64,000 nucleotides of DNA from Dipteronia dyeriana (lineage: Eukaryota > Streptophyta > Magnoliopsida > Sapindales > Sapindaceae), in assembly GCA_032871835.1 (NCBI GenBank), contig CM065299.1, positions 46,946,706 to 47,010,705 of the forward strand, written 5' to 3'. This document shows, one piece after another, positions 36,349-47,099 of the stretch (positions are counted from its first letter, which is position 1; each line of letters opens with the position of its first letter). The notes under the pieces were generated by a model. The model was not told the origin of the DNA and made no database searches. It was given only the letters and a program-made list of their open reading frames with translations. The position numbers were made by a program, and so were the translations under genes.

Positions 36349-37080
36349 ATGTCTTATGCATTACTTCAAATTCTCACAATCGACAAATTAACTGGTGATA
36401 AATACTTTAAGTGGAAACTTAACATTAATGCAATATTGGTCACCAAAGACCTCAAGTTTGTGCTTACAGAGGAATGTCTTCCAGCGCCTGCTACCAATGC
36501 CACACGAACTGTTCGTGAGGCATAAGAGCGATAAGTCTCAACTGATGAGAAGGCCCCGAACATATTTGTTGGCTTATATGACAAACGTGCTTGTCACATA
36601 GCACGAAGCAATGACTTCAGCATTCAAAATCATGGAGTCATCGCAAGCTATGTTCGGACAGCCCTCCGAGCAAAAGCGACACAAAGTTGTTCATTCTGCT
36701 ATGCTCGCTCGTATGACGGAAGGTATGACAGTTCGGGAACATGTCATGAGCACGATGTCCTACTTCAACAATGCAGAAGGCACTGGCGGGGCCATTGACG
36801 AACCCAGTCAAGTGAGCATCATACTTACGACTCTTCTAAAGATTTTTGATCAGTTTAAGAGTAACTACGAGATGAACAAGTTCAGGTTCAGTCTCACACA
36901 GTTGCTCAATGAGCTCACTACCTTTGAGTCCTTGACTAAGGACAACAAGGGCAAGACCCATGAGGCAAATGTTATCGAGCCATCTTTCTCCAATAATAAT
37001 AAGAGGAAAAGGTCTACTGTGAAAGCAAAAGGTATGCCTAAACCCAAGAAAGCCCCGAGCAAGAAGAAATCAAAGAAAAG
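36349..37080 (+). pseudogene. A2 gag (UBN2-type), frameshifted, zinc knuckle missing
   Basis: MSYALLQILTIDKLTGDKYFKWKLNINAIL...KFVLTEECLP is the usual N-terminus of plant copia gag. A frameshift near 36515 leads to the frame of 36611-37204: MTSAFKIMESSQAMFGQPSEQ, MTEGMTVREHVMSTMSYFNNAE and SNYEMNKFRFSLTQLLNELTTFE. It ends in a Lys-rich stretch (KPKKAPSKKKSKKSK) that runs directly into KYDLLVLESCLVEDD. The CCHC knuckle expected between these two segments is absent, which suggests an internal deletion. Confidence 0.85.
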
Positions 37081-37203
37081 TAAATATGATTTACTTGTTC
37101 TTGAGTCATGTTTAGTGGAAGATGATTCTTTACCCTTGATAGTTGATTCAGGGGCTATTAACCATATTGTTTCTTCTTTACAATGGACTGATTCTTGGAT
37201 ATA
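37081..37203 (+). pseudogene. A2 protease N-terminal part with DSGA
   Basis: YDLLVLESCLVEDDSLPLIVDSGAINHI carries the aspartic protease active-site triad DSG at 37144-37152. The enzyme would cut the polyprotein. The frame stops at 37204 after SLQWTDSWI; decayed protease and linker codons continue to about 37630 (GLGDVVSVRAM, LLDNVFYIPEFMQNLIFVSKLL). Confidence 0.8.
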
Positions 37204-37635
37204 GCTAGAGGAGCAAGCCTACTCAATACGTGTGGGGTTAGGGGATGTCGTGTCGGTACGAGCAATGGACATAATTAGATTACGTTTTTATAATAATTAT
37301 ATATTGTTGGACAATGTATTTTATATTCCTGAATTTATGCAGAATTTGATCTTCGTTTCTAAGTTGTTAAAATAAAAATATTTTGTTTCTTTTAATAATA
37401 AGTCTGTTACTATTGGAAAGAATGGTCTGGATATTTGTTCAAGAATTAATTAAAACAATTTATATGTGTTAAGACCGTTAATACATACTACACTGCTCAA
37501 CACCGAAATGTTTGAGGTTGAAAACCAAAAACTAAACGACATAAAATTTCTCCAGATAATGACACGTATCTCTGGCATCTACGACTTGGTCCTATTCACA
37601 TTGACCAGATAGTCAGACTAGTAAAAAGCGGACCA

Positions 37636-38240
37636 TTGAGTGAGTTAAAGGTTGGCACCTTACCTGTCTATGAATCTTGTCTGGAAGGTAAGATTACTAA
37701 GAGATCTTCTACTGGAAAAGGGCTTAGAGCTGAAGAACCGCTAGAGCTTATACATACAGACATCTGCGGACCGATGAATATTATATCTAGGGGTGGTTTT
37801 GAGTATTTTGTCACCTTTATAAATGACTACTCAAGAAACAGACACGTTTACCTAATGCAACGGAAGTCGGAAACCTTTGAAAAGTTTAAAGAATGCAGAG
37901 CTGAAGTTGAGAATCAATTAGGTAGAACTATCAAGTCACTACAATCAGATCGTGGAGGTGAGTACATTGATCGAGAGTTTGAATACTTCATGGTCGAGCA
38001 TGGGATAGTTTCCCAACTCATAGCTCCTGGTATACCTTAGCAAAATGGTGTAGCGGAGAGGAGAAATATAACCCTGATGGAAATGGTAAGATCTATGATT
38101 AGTTTCTAATCATTACCAAATTCCTTCCGGGGATATGCATTACAAACAGCAGCATACATTTTGAATGTAGTGCCATCCAAATCTGTTCCTAAGACTCCCC
38201 TAGAGTTGTGGAATGGTCGTAAAGCTAGTTTGTGACATTT
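37636..38240 (+). pseudogene. A2 integrase
   Basis: LKVGTLPVYESCLEGKITKR is the end of the zinc-binding region (first Cys of CESC changed to Tyr). LIHTDICGPM carries the first catalytic Asp, FINDYSR replaces FTDDYSR, and SLQSDRGGEY carries the second Asp. A TAG at 38038-38040 precedes QNGVAERRN, which holds the catalytic Glu. Past it, NSFRGYALQTAAYILN-like codons continue. Confidence 0.85.
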
Positions 38241-38528
38241 TTACATATCGGAGGCCGTCTAACACATGTGTTGAAGATCATAAGTGGAAAGTTAGACTCC
38301 TAGTCAGTTTTCTATCTGTTTGTAGGATACTCCAAGGAGACCAGAGCTGGTCACTTCTATAGTCCCAAAGATAACAAGGTATTTGTATCGACAAATGCAA
38401 CATTTCTTAAGGACAATTATATTAGTGACCATAAACCTCATTCTAATATTGTATTGAATGATTTGGAGCCTGGTGAGACTAGTGCTTCATCAACAAGAGT
38501 TGTTGATCCATAAACATCTGAGAGTTAG

Positions 38529-39520
38529 ATGGTTCTTTATCAGGATACACTACCACCCAGACGTAATGAGAGGCTTGTGAGACAATCTAGATGCTATTTA
38601 GGTATAGGTAAGGGACAATGTGTTGTCTCTACTGATAGTGTGGATGATCCATTGGCATTTAAGAATGTAATGAGAGATCTTGATAAAGGGGAATGGCTTA
38701 AAGCCATGAATCTCTTGATGGATTCAATGTACTCTAACTCAGTCTGGGATCTAGTAGACTTACTAGATAGGGTAAAACCCATAGGGTGTAAGTGGATCTA
38801 CAAAAAAAAAGAGTAGACAAGAAGGTAAAGACCTTCAAAGCAAGGCTAGTGGCCAAGTGTTATACCCAGAAAGAGGGGGTCGATTATGAAGAGACCTTCA
38901 TGCCAATAGCCATGTTTAAGTCTATTAGGATTCTCTTATCCGTTGCTGCCTATTTCGGTTATGAAATTTGGTAAATGGACGTCAAGACTGCATTCTTGAA
39001 TGGCAATCTTGACGAGAGCATCTACATGATGCAACCAGAGGGATTCATGTCTCCTGATCAAGAATAAAAGGTTTGTAAACTGCAAAGGTCTATCTATGGA
39101 CTTAAGCAAGAATCTAGATCTTAGAACATTAGGTTTGATGATGTGATCAAAACCTATAGCTTCGAGCAGAACGTCGATGAGTCTTATGTCTACAAGCGCA
39201 TCATTAACAAGAAAGTAGTTTTCTTGGTCCTATACGTAGATGATATCCTACTCATTGGGAATGTTGTGGGGGTGTTGTCTAATGTAAAGGGTTGGTTGGC
39301 TGGCTAGCCAATTCCAAATGAAAGATTTGGGAGAAGCGAGTTATGTTCTTGGGGTCCAACTTGTAAGGGATCATAAGAACAAACTCTTAGCACTATCTCG
39401 GGCATCATATATCGATAAGATTCTTGTGCGATTTTTGATGCAGAACTCCAAGAAAGGTAATTTATCTTCCAAGCATGGAGTTCACTTGTCTAAGGAACAA
39501 TGTCCTAAGACACCTTAAGA
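38529..39520 (+). pseudogene. A2 reverse transcriptase
   Basis: DPLAFKNVMRDLDKGEWLKAMNLLMDSMYSNSVWDLVDL, VKPIGCKWIYKKK, a frame break, [36 protein letters not shown], a TAA where Gln is expected, [30 protein letters not shown], then FLVLYVDDILLIGN. The YVDD catalytic box is at 39233-39244 and MKDLGEASYVLGVQLVRD follows at 39318. Where the array units have TAA after LGI, this copy has CAA (Gln). Confidence 0.88.
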
Positions 39521-40223
39521 AGTTGAGTATATAAGACGTGTACCCTATGCATCGGCAGTAGGTAGTCTCATGTATGTTATCTTATACACGAAACCGGACA
39601 TCTGCTATACAGTGGGAGTATTTAGCAAATACCAGTCCAACCTAGGATTGGATCATTAGGTTGCAGTCAAGACTATTCTCAAGTATCTTTGAAGAATGAG
39701 AGACTATATGCTAGTATATTCTGGATAGGATTTGATCCCGTTAAGATACACGGATTCTGATTTTCAGTCAGATAGGGATTCAAGGAAATCCATATATGGA
39801 TTAGTTTTCACCATGGGTGGTGGATCCATTATGTGGAGAAGTATCAAACAATCCTGCATTGCTAACTCCACAATGGAAGCCGAATATGTAGCCACTTGTA
39901 AAGTTGTTAAAGAGGCTGTTTGGCTCCGTAAGTTCTTGAGTGATCTAGAAGTTGTTCCAGATCTAGATAAGCTCATCACACTTTTTGTGATAACAGTGGT
40001 GCTGTGGCTAATTCCAAAAAACCAAGAAGCCACAAGAGATGGAAGCATATAAGAGAAAGTATCATCTCATTAGAGAGATAGTGCAGAGAGGAGATGTGAT
40101 CGTCACCAAGATAGCCTCACAAGACAATCATGTTGATCCATTTACAAAGACCTTACTGGCTAAAGTGTTTTCAGATCACCTAGATGGTCTAGGGTTAAGA
40201 AACATGTCTCACATGCTTTAGTG
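39521..40223 (+). pseudogene. A2 RNase H and polyprotein C-terminus
   Basis: RRVPYASAVGSLMYVILYTKPDICYTVGVFSKYQSN, then LRYTDSDFQSDRDSRKSIYG (CAG where the array has TAG), STMEAEYVATCKVVKEAVWLRKFLSDLEVVPDLDK, a frameshift in the DNSGA region, and 40039-40221 YKRKYHLIREIVQRGDVIVTKIASQDNHVDPFTKTL...GLRNMSHML. Frameshifts and stops make it inactive. Confidence 0.85.
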
Positions 40224-40224
40224 C

Positions 40225-40235
40225 AAGTGGGAGAT
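40225..40235 (+). other. Polypurine tract (A2)
   Basis: AAGTGGGAGAT lies just before the LTR start TGTTGGGG. It is the plus-strand primer, and is missing at the A1 array-LTR junction. Confidence 0.85.
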
Positions 40236-41586
40236 TGTTGGGGTTTATGCCCTAATGATGTAAATTGTAAATGGATTTATGAAATAAATAAAAGGAAAAG
40301 TTCAATTCAATAATGTTGTGTTGTTTAATTTATAACTTGTGCATATGTTTAACATCTAAGATTGTCGAATGTAATCTCAAACTGTGTATAAGAGTGTCAT
40401 ATACAAAAGGATACAGTAAGAGACGTGCAATCTAAAGAGTCTGTAGACAGCAAATAAAGCTGGGTACTTTATTTATGGTTAATCTATAGCTGCAGTCCAT
40501 TCCGTAATGTACGGTGATTCTATCCTGAATCATTCATATGAGATATGGGAATGGAGGAACCTTGTATGATGTGATCATATAGGACTTGGCCATGATATAT
40601 ATATAAATCTCTCATCAAGATCTGTTTACCGATGAGACTCGTATATATCAACTAATAATAGCTATATATGGGTGATCTTAATCCTGAGTGTCTTATCAAC
40701 TCCTTCAGGTCAGATCACAGTCTTTGATATACCATGGGTGAGGTCGGATGCAGTTCCTGATCAATATACTCCATATGTTAGGATTGTGGTTTGGCTTGTG
40801 GCTGGGATGGTTTGTACACAATAGTGGAATCCACCTCTTCTTGTGAGAAGTAGATGGTAGTTACCTTAAGGGTTGATATAGGGCTTGGACAGAGCGCTCT
40901 CCTAATTTCGTGAGGAAATAGGATTGTCCATTAGAGAATCAACGGTACTTAAAGGATATATGTAATTAGAGGGGTATAACGGACATTATTACTCGGTCTA
41001 ATTATGAACTATTGTGGAGGATCACACCATATGTAATAACTATATCGATGGACACCGAGTTGTATCAGTCATGTAAAAGCGTCTACAGTTGAGAGAGTGC
41101 AGCTTCGGATTTTTAGTGGAACCACATTGGAGTTAATAATCAAGGAATATTAATTAAAGAGTTTAATTATTGATTCCGACGATTGTTGGAGCTCAAAATA
41201 CTGTGGGTCCATTAGGTCCCCTTGCTAGCCCAATCGATTTAGTTAACAAGGGTCACAGTTAATTAATTGGATTGTCCAATTAATTGTGTTACAAAAGTAA
41301 CACGTATTTATTCGAGAATTAATTGAATAATAAGATTATTTAATTAATGAACGATAATGATTATTTTAATTAAATAATTAGATTATTTAATTGTGTAATT
41401 AATCATTAGTTTGAGGGTGTTGATTGATTTTTAATTTTTAAAGATAAAATAATTAGATTATTTTATTTTTTAAAATTAGATATTTAATTTTGAATTTAAA
41501 GAGATTGAATTCAAAACAAATTGATTAATATCTTTAAAGATATGATATATCTTAAAAGACTTAAATTGATTAATTTTATAAAAATT

Positions 41587-41590
<4 letters not shown>

Positions 41591-41642
<52 letters not shown>
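41591..41642 (+). repeat. (TA)26 microsatellite
   Basis: Fifty-two bases of perfect TA inside the 3' LTR; not present at this length in the other family A LTR. Confidence 0.95.
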
Positions 41643-41647
<5 letters not shown>

Positions 41648-41710
41648 GATATATATTTTTTATATTAAAAAAAGGGAAAAAAATGCATCAGTTTGTATAG
41701 GATACAAACA

Positions 41711-41827
41711 GGTGTGGTGCATTAATTCATATGAAAAAGAAACACACAAAATAGGCAACATAAGTTTTGGGTGTGGTGCATTAATTCATATGAAAAAGAA
41801 ACACACAAAATAGGCAACATAAGTTTT
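41711..41827 (+). repeat. 59-bp tandem duplication in the A2 3' LTR
   Basis: Two near-identical copies (41711-41769 and 41770-41827), each beginning GGTGTGGTGCATTAATTC and ending near CATAAGTTTT. Confidence 0.9.
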
Positions 41828-42135
41828 TTGCATTATATGCAAAATTGGATACAGTGTGAAACAAGACAAAAGAGATAATTAAATCTCTCAATATGCATAT
41901 GATGCGGGAAACAATGAAAAAGCATTAATATCCACACATCAATTAAGTTTTGTTTTTTACTTTGTGTTGTATGTGCGTTTGTATTAGAGAGAAGTCAAAA
42001 GTGTTTTGGTAAAAGTTTGTGAACATAGAAGAAAGAGTTTCTTCAATTCTTTCAATATCCTTCATTCAAGTTCCTGAGACCATGATGCATCCACATACAG
42101 TTACCAGTCCTGGGAAATAGAGAGAAAGATCGAGT

Positions 42136-42245
42136 GGTTCAGACAAGAGCACATCGTAAAGTGAATGAGCCTCCAAATGTTGGTAAGATTGGTTCAGACA
42201 GGAGTATATCGTAAAGTGAAGGAGCCTCCAAACGTTGGTAAGATT
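42136..42245 (+). repeat. 55-bp tandem duplication in the A2 3' LTR
   Basis: Two copies (42136-42190, 42191-42245), each beginning GGTTCAGACA and ending GGTAAGATT. The shared 5' LTR has only one copy near 34448-34503. Confidence 0.88.
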
Positions 42246-42416
42246 TTCTTCTTTTGATTATATTGATTACAATTTCCTATGTTTACATATTGTATGTATG
42301 AGTTCCGAAAAAGAATTACGATCTCAAGTTCACTAGTCCCAGATCGTTTACGATCTGTATTAAAAATTTTAAAACCTAATTTCGCTGCGTGACCAATGAA
42401 TGGGGTTCCAACAGCT

Positions 42417-42418
<2 letters not shown>

Positions 42419-42447
<29 letters not shown>
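42419..42447 (+). repeat. Poly(G) run, 29 bases
   Basis: An uninterrupted run of G five bases beyond the LTR end. Such long G runs are rare in plant DNA; it is either real and able to form G-quadruplexes or an assembly fault. Confidence 0.85.
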
Positions 42448-43739
42448 TAAACCATTTATGGGGAGCATTTGCATTGCTTGTTGCATGTTTCTTGTTTTCT
42501 TTAATGCAAATTGCTTTTAAATTTTATTTCTCTTGATCACCTCATATACACTTGTCTTGGAAAGTGCAGTTTCATTGTTTTTTAGGGATGGTTATTCTAC
42601 ATGAGTTTGAAGAATTGAAGATCTAGTATCTAGGTATCTGTTTGTAATGTAGAATAATTTTTGTTGACCCCTTGTTTTTTGTTTATTTGTGAGGATGATT
42701 TGTGAGTGGTGGTTTTGCCATGAAATAACCAAAATAGGAGATTGTTAGTTCCTTATATTTTGATTGGCTCATTTCATTGACAAATCACATTGGGGATTTG
42801 CTTGTAAGGGTGGAAAAGGCCTCGTTGTTCATGATCAAGCTTCTACAACATCATCATGCTTAACTGAACTTTAAAGGTATATCACTTGTGCTTAACTCTC
42901 TTTGAAGAGAATTAGTTACACACATACACATTCACTCATGCATGCCTTACACATCGTGCATTTGTGTTTCAATTTTTATTTGTGTGCTTTTTTAACACTT
43001 CTCACACGTGCATCTTGATGATTAGCTCTAAGTGTGGTTATGCCCTATATGTTTTGTTTTTCCATTTGTTGATCGAAATTATCCATGCTCGCACGCTGGT
43101 GTGTGTTGTTTTAGTGTGTTGATCAATTGGTAAGGATTCCCCCTATAAGGAATCGACGGTTGGTTCGGCAGTCATGCTGACCGCTGAATAGGATCGCCTT
43201 TTGAAGACAGAGATTTTGTCCTCATTCTGCAATTGAATCGGTGACCTAACTAACCGTCATACCGACTGTCGAATCATACCTGGTGATTCTGTCCTCATTC
43301 TATGGTGGAATTAGCAGTCAGCCTAACCGCCAAATTTGATTGCTGAATCACACATGATGTGATGTGATCAAACTGCGGTTGGAACGGCGGTTTGCCTTAT
43401 TGTCGAATATGATCGTTAAACGTCCATTTAAGGGCAATTTTGTCTTTTCACCTATAGCTCATGTTTTCCCAATAAATATAACTTCTTCTTCCCCAATTCC
43501 TTTTAAGGAGTCTTGAATTTATATCTAGTGAAGGGAAAGTGATTTCTTATTGTGAGAGACAACCAAGAACCAATGTTTACTCAACCAAACACATTCACAT
43601 GACCAACTAGCATCATTCAAGCATCATCTAACCATGGGTCTTCATTGGTTTCATAGCTAGGTAACTTGAAAATGCTTTAGAAGGTTTCATTTATATGTTC
43701 ATCTTGTTTATGATTAGTGAAATTCCCTTAATCACTTAT
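42448..43739. other. Non-coding stretch, no gene seen
   Basis: No coherent reading frame. From about 43147 to 43440 there is a degenerate repeated pattern (GATTTTGTCCTCATTCT at about 43212 and GATTCTGTCCTCATTCT at about 43284, with ACCGCC/GTCGAAT motifs). This resembles LTR or other TE sequence that I cannot assign. Confidence 0.5.
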
Positions 43740-45254
43740 AGTGTAAAATATACCTAGGGGTTGAATAGGTATATGTTCAAGTTCTAGCACTTCTTTTTAT
43801 TCACAAACAATTTAATAACACTTAGAAACTTTAACAAGTAAATTGCTTCAACAAGTCAAACTGAAATTGATTAAGCAGGAGTTAAAGCAATACAAGTCAA
43901 AGTAAGTAAAAGAATTAAAATGTTAAAATCGACACAAGAGACTTTTACTTGGTAAAACCTCAAAATAAGGAAACATCCATGGGTGGATACCGTAACCACT
44001 GATAGACTGCAATTCACTATGATGAATTAGAGATACACACTTAAAAAACAATCAACACATGTTTCACTCTCCAAGCTATCAACTCTTATTCTACCCTCGG
44101 GCCTAGTGAACCACCTTGCTTACTTCCTATCCAAGATGTGTCTATCACATCTCTAGGAAGCAACTTCATATCCAAGACGCTCACGCCTCTAGGAAAATTC
44201 CTTGTTTGTCTATCCGAATCCTCCCAATCCTAGACAAGGCTTCTTGCTTAGCTATCCGGATCCTCCCGATCCTAGCTTAGACTTATGTGCTTGATTATCC
44301 AGATCCTCCCGGTCCTAACCAAGACTTCTCGCTTAGCTATCTGGAGCCTCCTGATCCAAGCTAAGACTTCCTTGCTTGATTATTCGGATCCTTTCGATCC
44401 TAACCAAGACTTCTTGCTCAAGTTAAAGCTTCGCTTACTTAAACAAGAGACTTCAACCTTTTGCAAGGCAATGATCTACACTCTATGAAGAATTAGATTT
44501 GCACAAATCAAGCTCACAAGCAAGTGTAACTAATTCTTATGAACATGTGATTAGAGATCTAGATTAGGTATTCAAAATCACTCATAAAAATATCTAGAAA
44601 CATAAACATGTCAATCAAAGCTAGCGTAACAAGTTTCAATAGAAATCGCAAAACTCACTTTAAAAATAAGTGAACAATTTAACATTTGAGATCCTCAATG
44701 TATTCAACAAAACAAGAAATCACAATCAAAATTTCCTAGTTCTTAGAACATGAGGCTAAGACCTAGAAATCAACAATCAAGATCAGATCATAAAGATATT
44801 CTAGATTCAAGTTTACTTTCTTCAAAATTAGCTAAAATGTTATTCGATCAAAAAAACAGAAAAGTTGATCATATGTAGAATCAAAATCATTCTAAACATT
44901 TTTCTTTAATCAAATAAGAAGATCTATCAAGTTGATAATAAAATAAAAATGAAGAGAAGATGATTAACTAGCAAATGAGGAACACATGAATGGATTTAAG
45001 ATCACTACAAAAAATATGAATATCATTTGACTCTGAAAATACTTGCGACTTGTTTCTCTATTCAAGACAAACAATTTAGGCTTTTGAAAATCTATAATCA
45101 GAGTTCATTTGAGAAAGATATGACCCAATAAAAAAAGTTCTACAAAATTTCTGCACGAAATTAGAATATATATGTAGGGAAAAATGATGTGGAGAGGAGA
45201 GAGATTCAGCCACCAATGACATCTTGCCACCTTAACTCCCCGAGGAGGCATGTG
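43740..45254. other. TE-like non-coding stretch left of element B
   Basis: It starts near TACCTAGGGGTTGAATAGG (about 43751), a motif whose inverted relative CCTATTCACCCCCCTTTAGG lies at about 59045 on the other side of element B. Together they may be the ends of one older element into which B inserted. No reading frame is convincing; the short frame at 44285 is inside the tandem repeat. Confidence 0.4.
44202..44412 (+). repeat. Degenerate ~42-bp tandem repeat with GGATC/GATCC core
   Basis: Five imperfect copies starting near 44202, 44243, 44287, 44328 and 44371. Each has TTGCTTAGCTATCCGGATCC or TTGCTTGATTATCCAGATCC, then CTCCCGATCCTA. Each core is a small inverted repeat (GGATC...GATCC). Confidence 0.75.
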
Positions 45255-45259
45255 GCCTT
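45255..45259. repeat. Target site duplication of element B, left copy
   Basis: GCCTT here and GCCTC at 57689-57693: a 5-bp duplication with one mismatch flanking element B. Confidence 0.65.
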
Positions 45260-47099
45260 TGTAGGGAAAAAACCACGCGCAGCAGAAGCGTGAGAAAATT
45301 TATAAAAAATTAGGGTTTGCGTATAAATAAAAAATTTCCCTTTTAATAAACGAGAACCTTAACCCTAGATTAATTGACGTATATAAAAGTATAGTTTCTT
45401 TTTCTTGTGACGATTGAACAAGCACCCAATCACGAACGTGGATCACCTAGGAGTGTGGGCTCCCTTTCTTTAAATTGTATACCTGAGGATGGAGACAAAC
45501 AAAATCTTTTCTTTGTTAGTTACAAATATCCTCAAAGAGAAAAATCCAAGAACGTCCGGTCACTTGTGAATCATCAATCTACTTGATTGAAACTCGCGTG
45601 AACCCTATTTGATCTTGTACACAAAACCTTTTTGATGTAAGGGATACTAGTATACTATCAAAAACAAAAACGTTCTCTTTTTCTCTTTTCTCCTTGGCCG
45701 AATTCCACACCCTATATCTTAGAGTTGATTGAATTTTGTCTAGAGTAATACTAAATTTTCTCTCTCAAAATTCTCTCTTGCCAAGCAAAATTCTCTCTTA
45801 CAAAACACTTAGGTTGGCCAAAATTTTCACTCTAAAAATCATTAGGGCTGGCCTAAAATCACACACATATATATATATGATCATAAATCCTTTTCTAAGA
45901 AGGATTTACTTGGTTGGCAAAAATCATTTCCTTAGGTGGATTTATTTGCTAGTTAAGAATCCTTATCTAAAAGGAATTCTTTCATTTTGTATATATACAT
46001 GGGCTGACCGAATTTCATTGGATATAGATTGGGATCACAAATCCTTTCCTAAAAAGGATTTACTTGGTAGTTAAGAATCCTTCCCTTAGGTAGATTTACT
46101 TGGTGGTTAAGAATCCTTTTCAAAAAGGAATTCTATCCTCAACCAAGACTCGTAATCCAACTCAATAGTGTATTTGTAACCATATTGAAGACTAATTTGA
46201 TTAGATAAATAATTCCTTTTATTTATCTACTTATCAAATATAGTCTTTAATATTAATTATACTACCAACAATAATATAATTTTAGGAGACCAACTCCAAC
46301 TAGGAAAAAGATTTTGACTTTCAATTAAGTAATTAATTAATCAATGAATTAATTAATTTCTATTTAATTAAATAATAAAATAAAAATAATATAATTAAGC
46401 TATTTTTAATTAGCATTGCCGCCCAACACATGTATATGGGCCATATATATTTTTCTTATTTTATTAAATCCATTGGACCTTAATAAAAAGTCCACATATG
46501 AACTAGACCTATTCTTACAAAATGAAACAAGTTCACATGCCTTAATACAATTCTTGATGGACCCCTAAATTGGTCTGGTAGAATATATCAAATGATCCAT
46601 GGAAGTTCCTGTGGATTGGAGATCTTGGTGGACTATATAAATTTAAGCTCCAATAGACAAAACACAATCACAATCAACAAATGATTCACTTAGGTCCAAT
46701 CTATTTAATTTTAGTTCATTCCACTAAAGAACTAAGAACTAAAATTGAACTCTTAAATAAAGATAGAATAAGTTGATATTACTCATTCATACCCTAGACA
46801 ACCTTATTGGAGAAAGTGTAACCTCGTGAAGAATACCAGTAATCGCCAAGAGCTCATAGACCGTCTATAACTCTCCAAGTTACCACATTTACTCATATGA
46901 CCACATTTTAAACTTGGATATTTTGACTTGTCCAAAAGCCATGTTTCAATAGACACCAATGAAAACTTAACGTTAAGATTTAATATCCAATACCTAAAAA
47001 CATCCATATGATGATATTCTACTCTCATTTAATAAATGGAGCCACGATGTCCATATCTATAAATGAAGTCCTCTATCGAGTAACAAATGAATACCACCA
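45260..47099 (-). repeat. Element B 3' LTR, distal part
   Basis: Begins on the plus strand with TGTAGGGAAAAAACC, the reverse of the LTR end. It continues to AATACCACCA, where the nested LTR starts; the rest of this LTR is at 49525-50083. It has two copies of a block around AAATCCTTTCCTAA and GGATTTACTTGGT (45889-45985 and about 46030-46130). Confidence 0.9.

Larger units (their letters stand above)
36349..40223 (+). pseudogene. Copia A2 gag-pol polyprotein, multiply broken
   Basis: The order is gag, protease, integrase, RT, RNase H, the Ty1/copia order. In intact elements this single polyprotein of about 1300 residues makes the particle, copies the RNA and integrates the DNA. Here at least six stops and several frameshifts split it (36601, 37204, 38040, 38816, 38974, 39518 among them). 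Motifs are listed under the domain entries. The end reads LGLRNMSHML then TAG at about 40219-40221, followed at once by the PPT. The copy is dead, but most domains are present, so it is the best in-window reference for the A1 array. Confidence 0.9.
40236..42413 (+). repeat. A2 3' LTR, copia family A
   Basis: 2178 bp, starting TGTTGGGGTTTATGCC and ending GGGGTTCCAACA. It matches 32635-34670 but is about 140 bp longer, through a (TA)26 tract and two short tandem duplications. GCTGA follows; the matching target duplication would lie left of the window. Confidence 0.92.

Noticed and set aside
36349..40223. Endogenous plant pararetrovirus
   Set aside because: Integrase, the copia domain order, LTRs and tRNA-Met primer site are present; no movement or coat protein region is seen.
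41591..41642. (TA)26 as a replication origin or matrix attachment site
   Set aside because: Nothing beyond base composition supports it; a slippage microsatellite in an LTR explains it.
46804..47028. 74-codon frame MRVEYHHMDVFRYW..., also near 2409, 47729 and 56833
   Set aside because: It is the same stretch of the family B LTR in four copies; conservation reflects LTR descent, not a gene.
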